NCBI GenBank assembly: GCA_018432565.1
Contig: JAHDSS010000052.1
Location: forward strand, 1 to 9,106
DNA: 9,106 bases
Reading direction: 5' to 3'
From: Kiritimatiellia bacterium
GTDB lineage: Bacteria > Verrucomicrobiota > Kiritimatiellia > CAIQIC01 > Lenti-01
Shown: in pieces, positions 7,619-9,106 of the stretch
Position numbering within the stretch: the first letter of the stretch is position 1
Layout of the letters: the number at the start of each line of letters is the position of its first letter
Translations under genes and position numbers: made by a program
Notes under the pieces: generated by a model
What the model saw: the letters and a program-made list of their open reading frames with translations, nothing else
Told to the model about the DNA's origin: nothing
Database searches by the model: none

Positions 7619-9106
<1,488 letters not shown>

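Overview
The window reads as chromosomal DNA from a GC-rich, Gram-negative-type bacterium. It carries a type IV pilus assembly operon, a lipoprotein diacylglyceryl transferase (lgt), a radical-SAM protein of the DNA modification/repair type, and a small regulator that fuses an excisionase-like helix-turn-helix to a PTS EIIA domain. The mix of two PilB-type ATPases around PilT and the HTH-EIIA fusion would fit a PVC-superphylum lineage (Verrucomicrobiota, Kiritimatiellota or Lentisphaerota) or a deltaproteobacterial-type lineage. That placement is an inference from gene content, not a measurement.

Layout, left to right. Positions 1-53 may hold the 5' end of a minus-strand gene leaving the window. 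It is divergent from lgt (225-1031, plus). lgt converges on the minus-strand radical-SAM gene (1083-2225), with only 51 bp between the two stops. Positions 2226-2716 form the one long gene-free stretch. It contains a candidate promoter and hairpin for the radical-SAM gene, a GC-rich hairpin at 2359-2376, a 129-bp imperfect inverted repeat at 2461-2589 that looks like a dispersed intergenic element, and a candidate promoter for the next gene. The HTH-EIIA gene follows at 2717-3388 (plus). A strong hairpin with a T-tract on the minus strand (3414-3450) ends the long minus-strand operon.

That operon fills the right half. In transcription order it is pilB-like ATPase (9106 to 7618, 5' end outside the window), pilT (7618-6533), a second pilB/gspE-like ATPase (6519-4813) and pilC/gspF (4757-3489). 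The first pair overlaps by one base (TGATG), the next gap is 13 bp, and the last gap is 55 bp with a perfect 8-bp stem-loop. Together these genes supply the cytoplasmic motors (extension by PilB types, retraction by PilT) and the inner-membrane platform (PilC) of a type IV pilus or related fibre machine. Pilins, the prepilin peptidase, the secretin and the PilMNOP alignment genes are not in the window.

No tRNA, rRNA, CRISPR array, transposase or phage gene was seen. No wholly new multi-gene system is evident. The points most worth following up are the HTH-EIIA fusion, the radical-SAM gene without its usual glycosylase partner, the intergenic inverted repeat, and a nearly identical 77-bp DNA segment shared by the two pilB paralogs.
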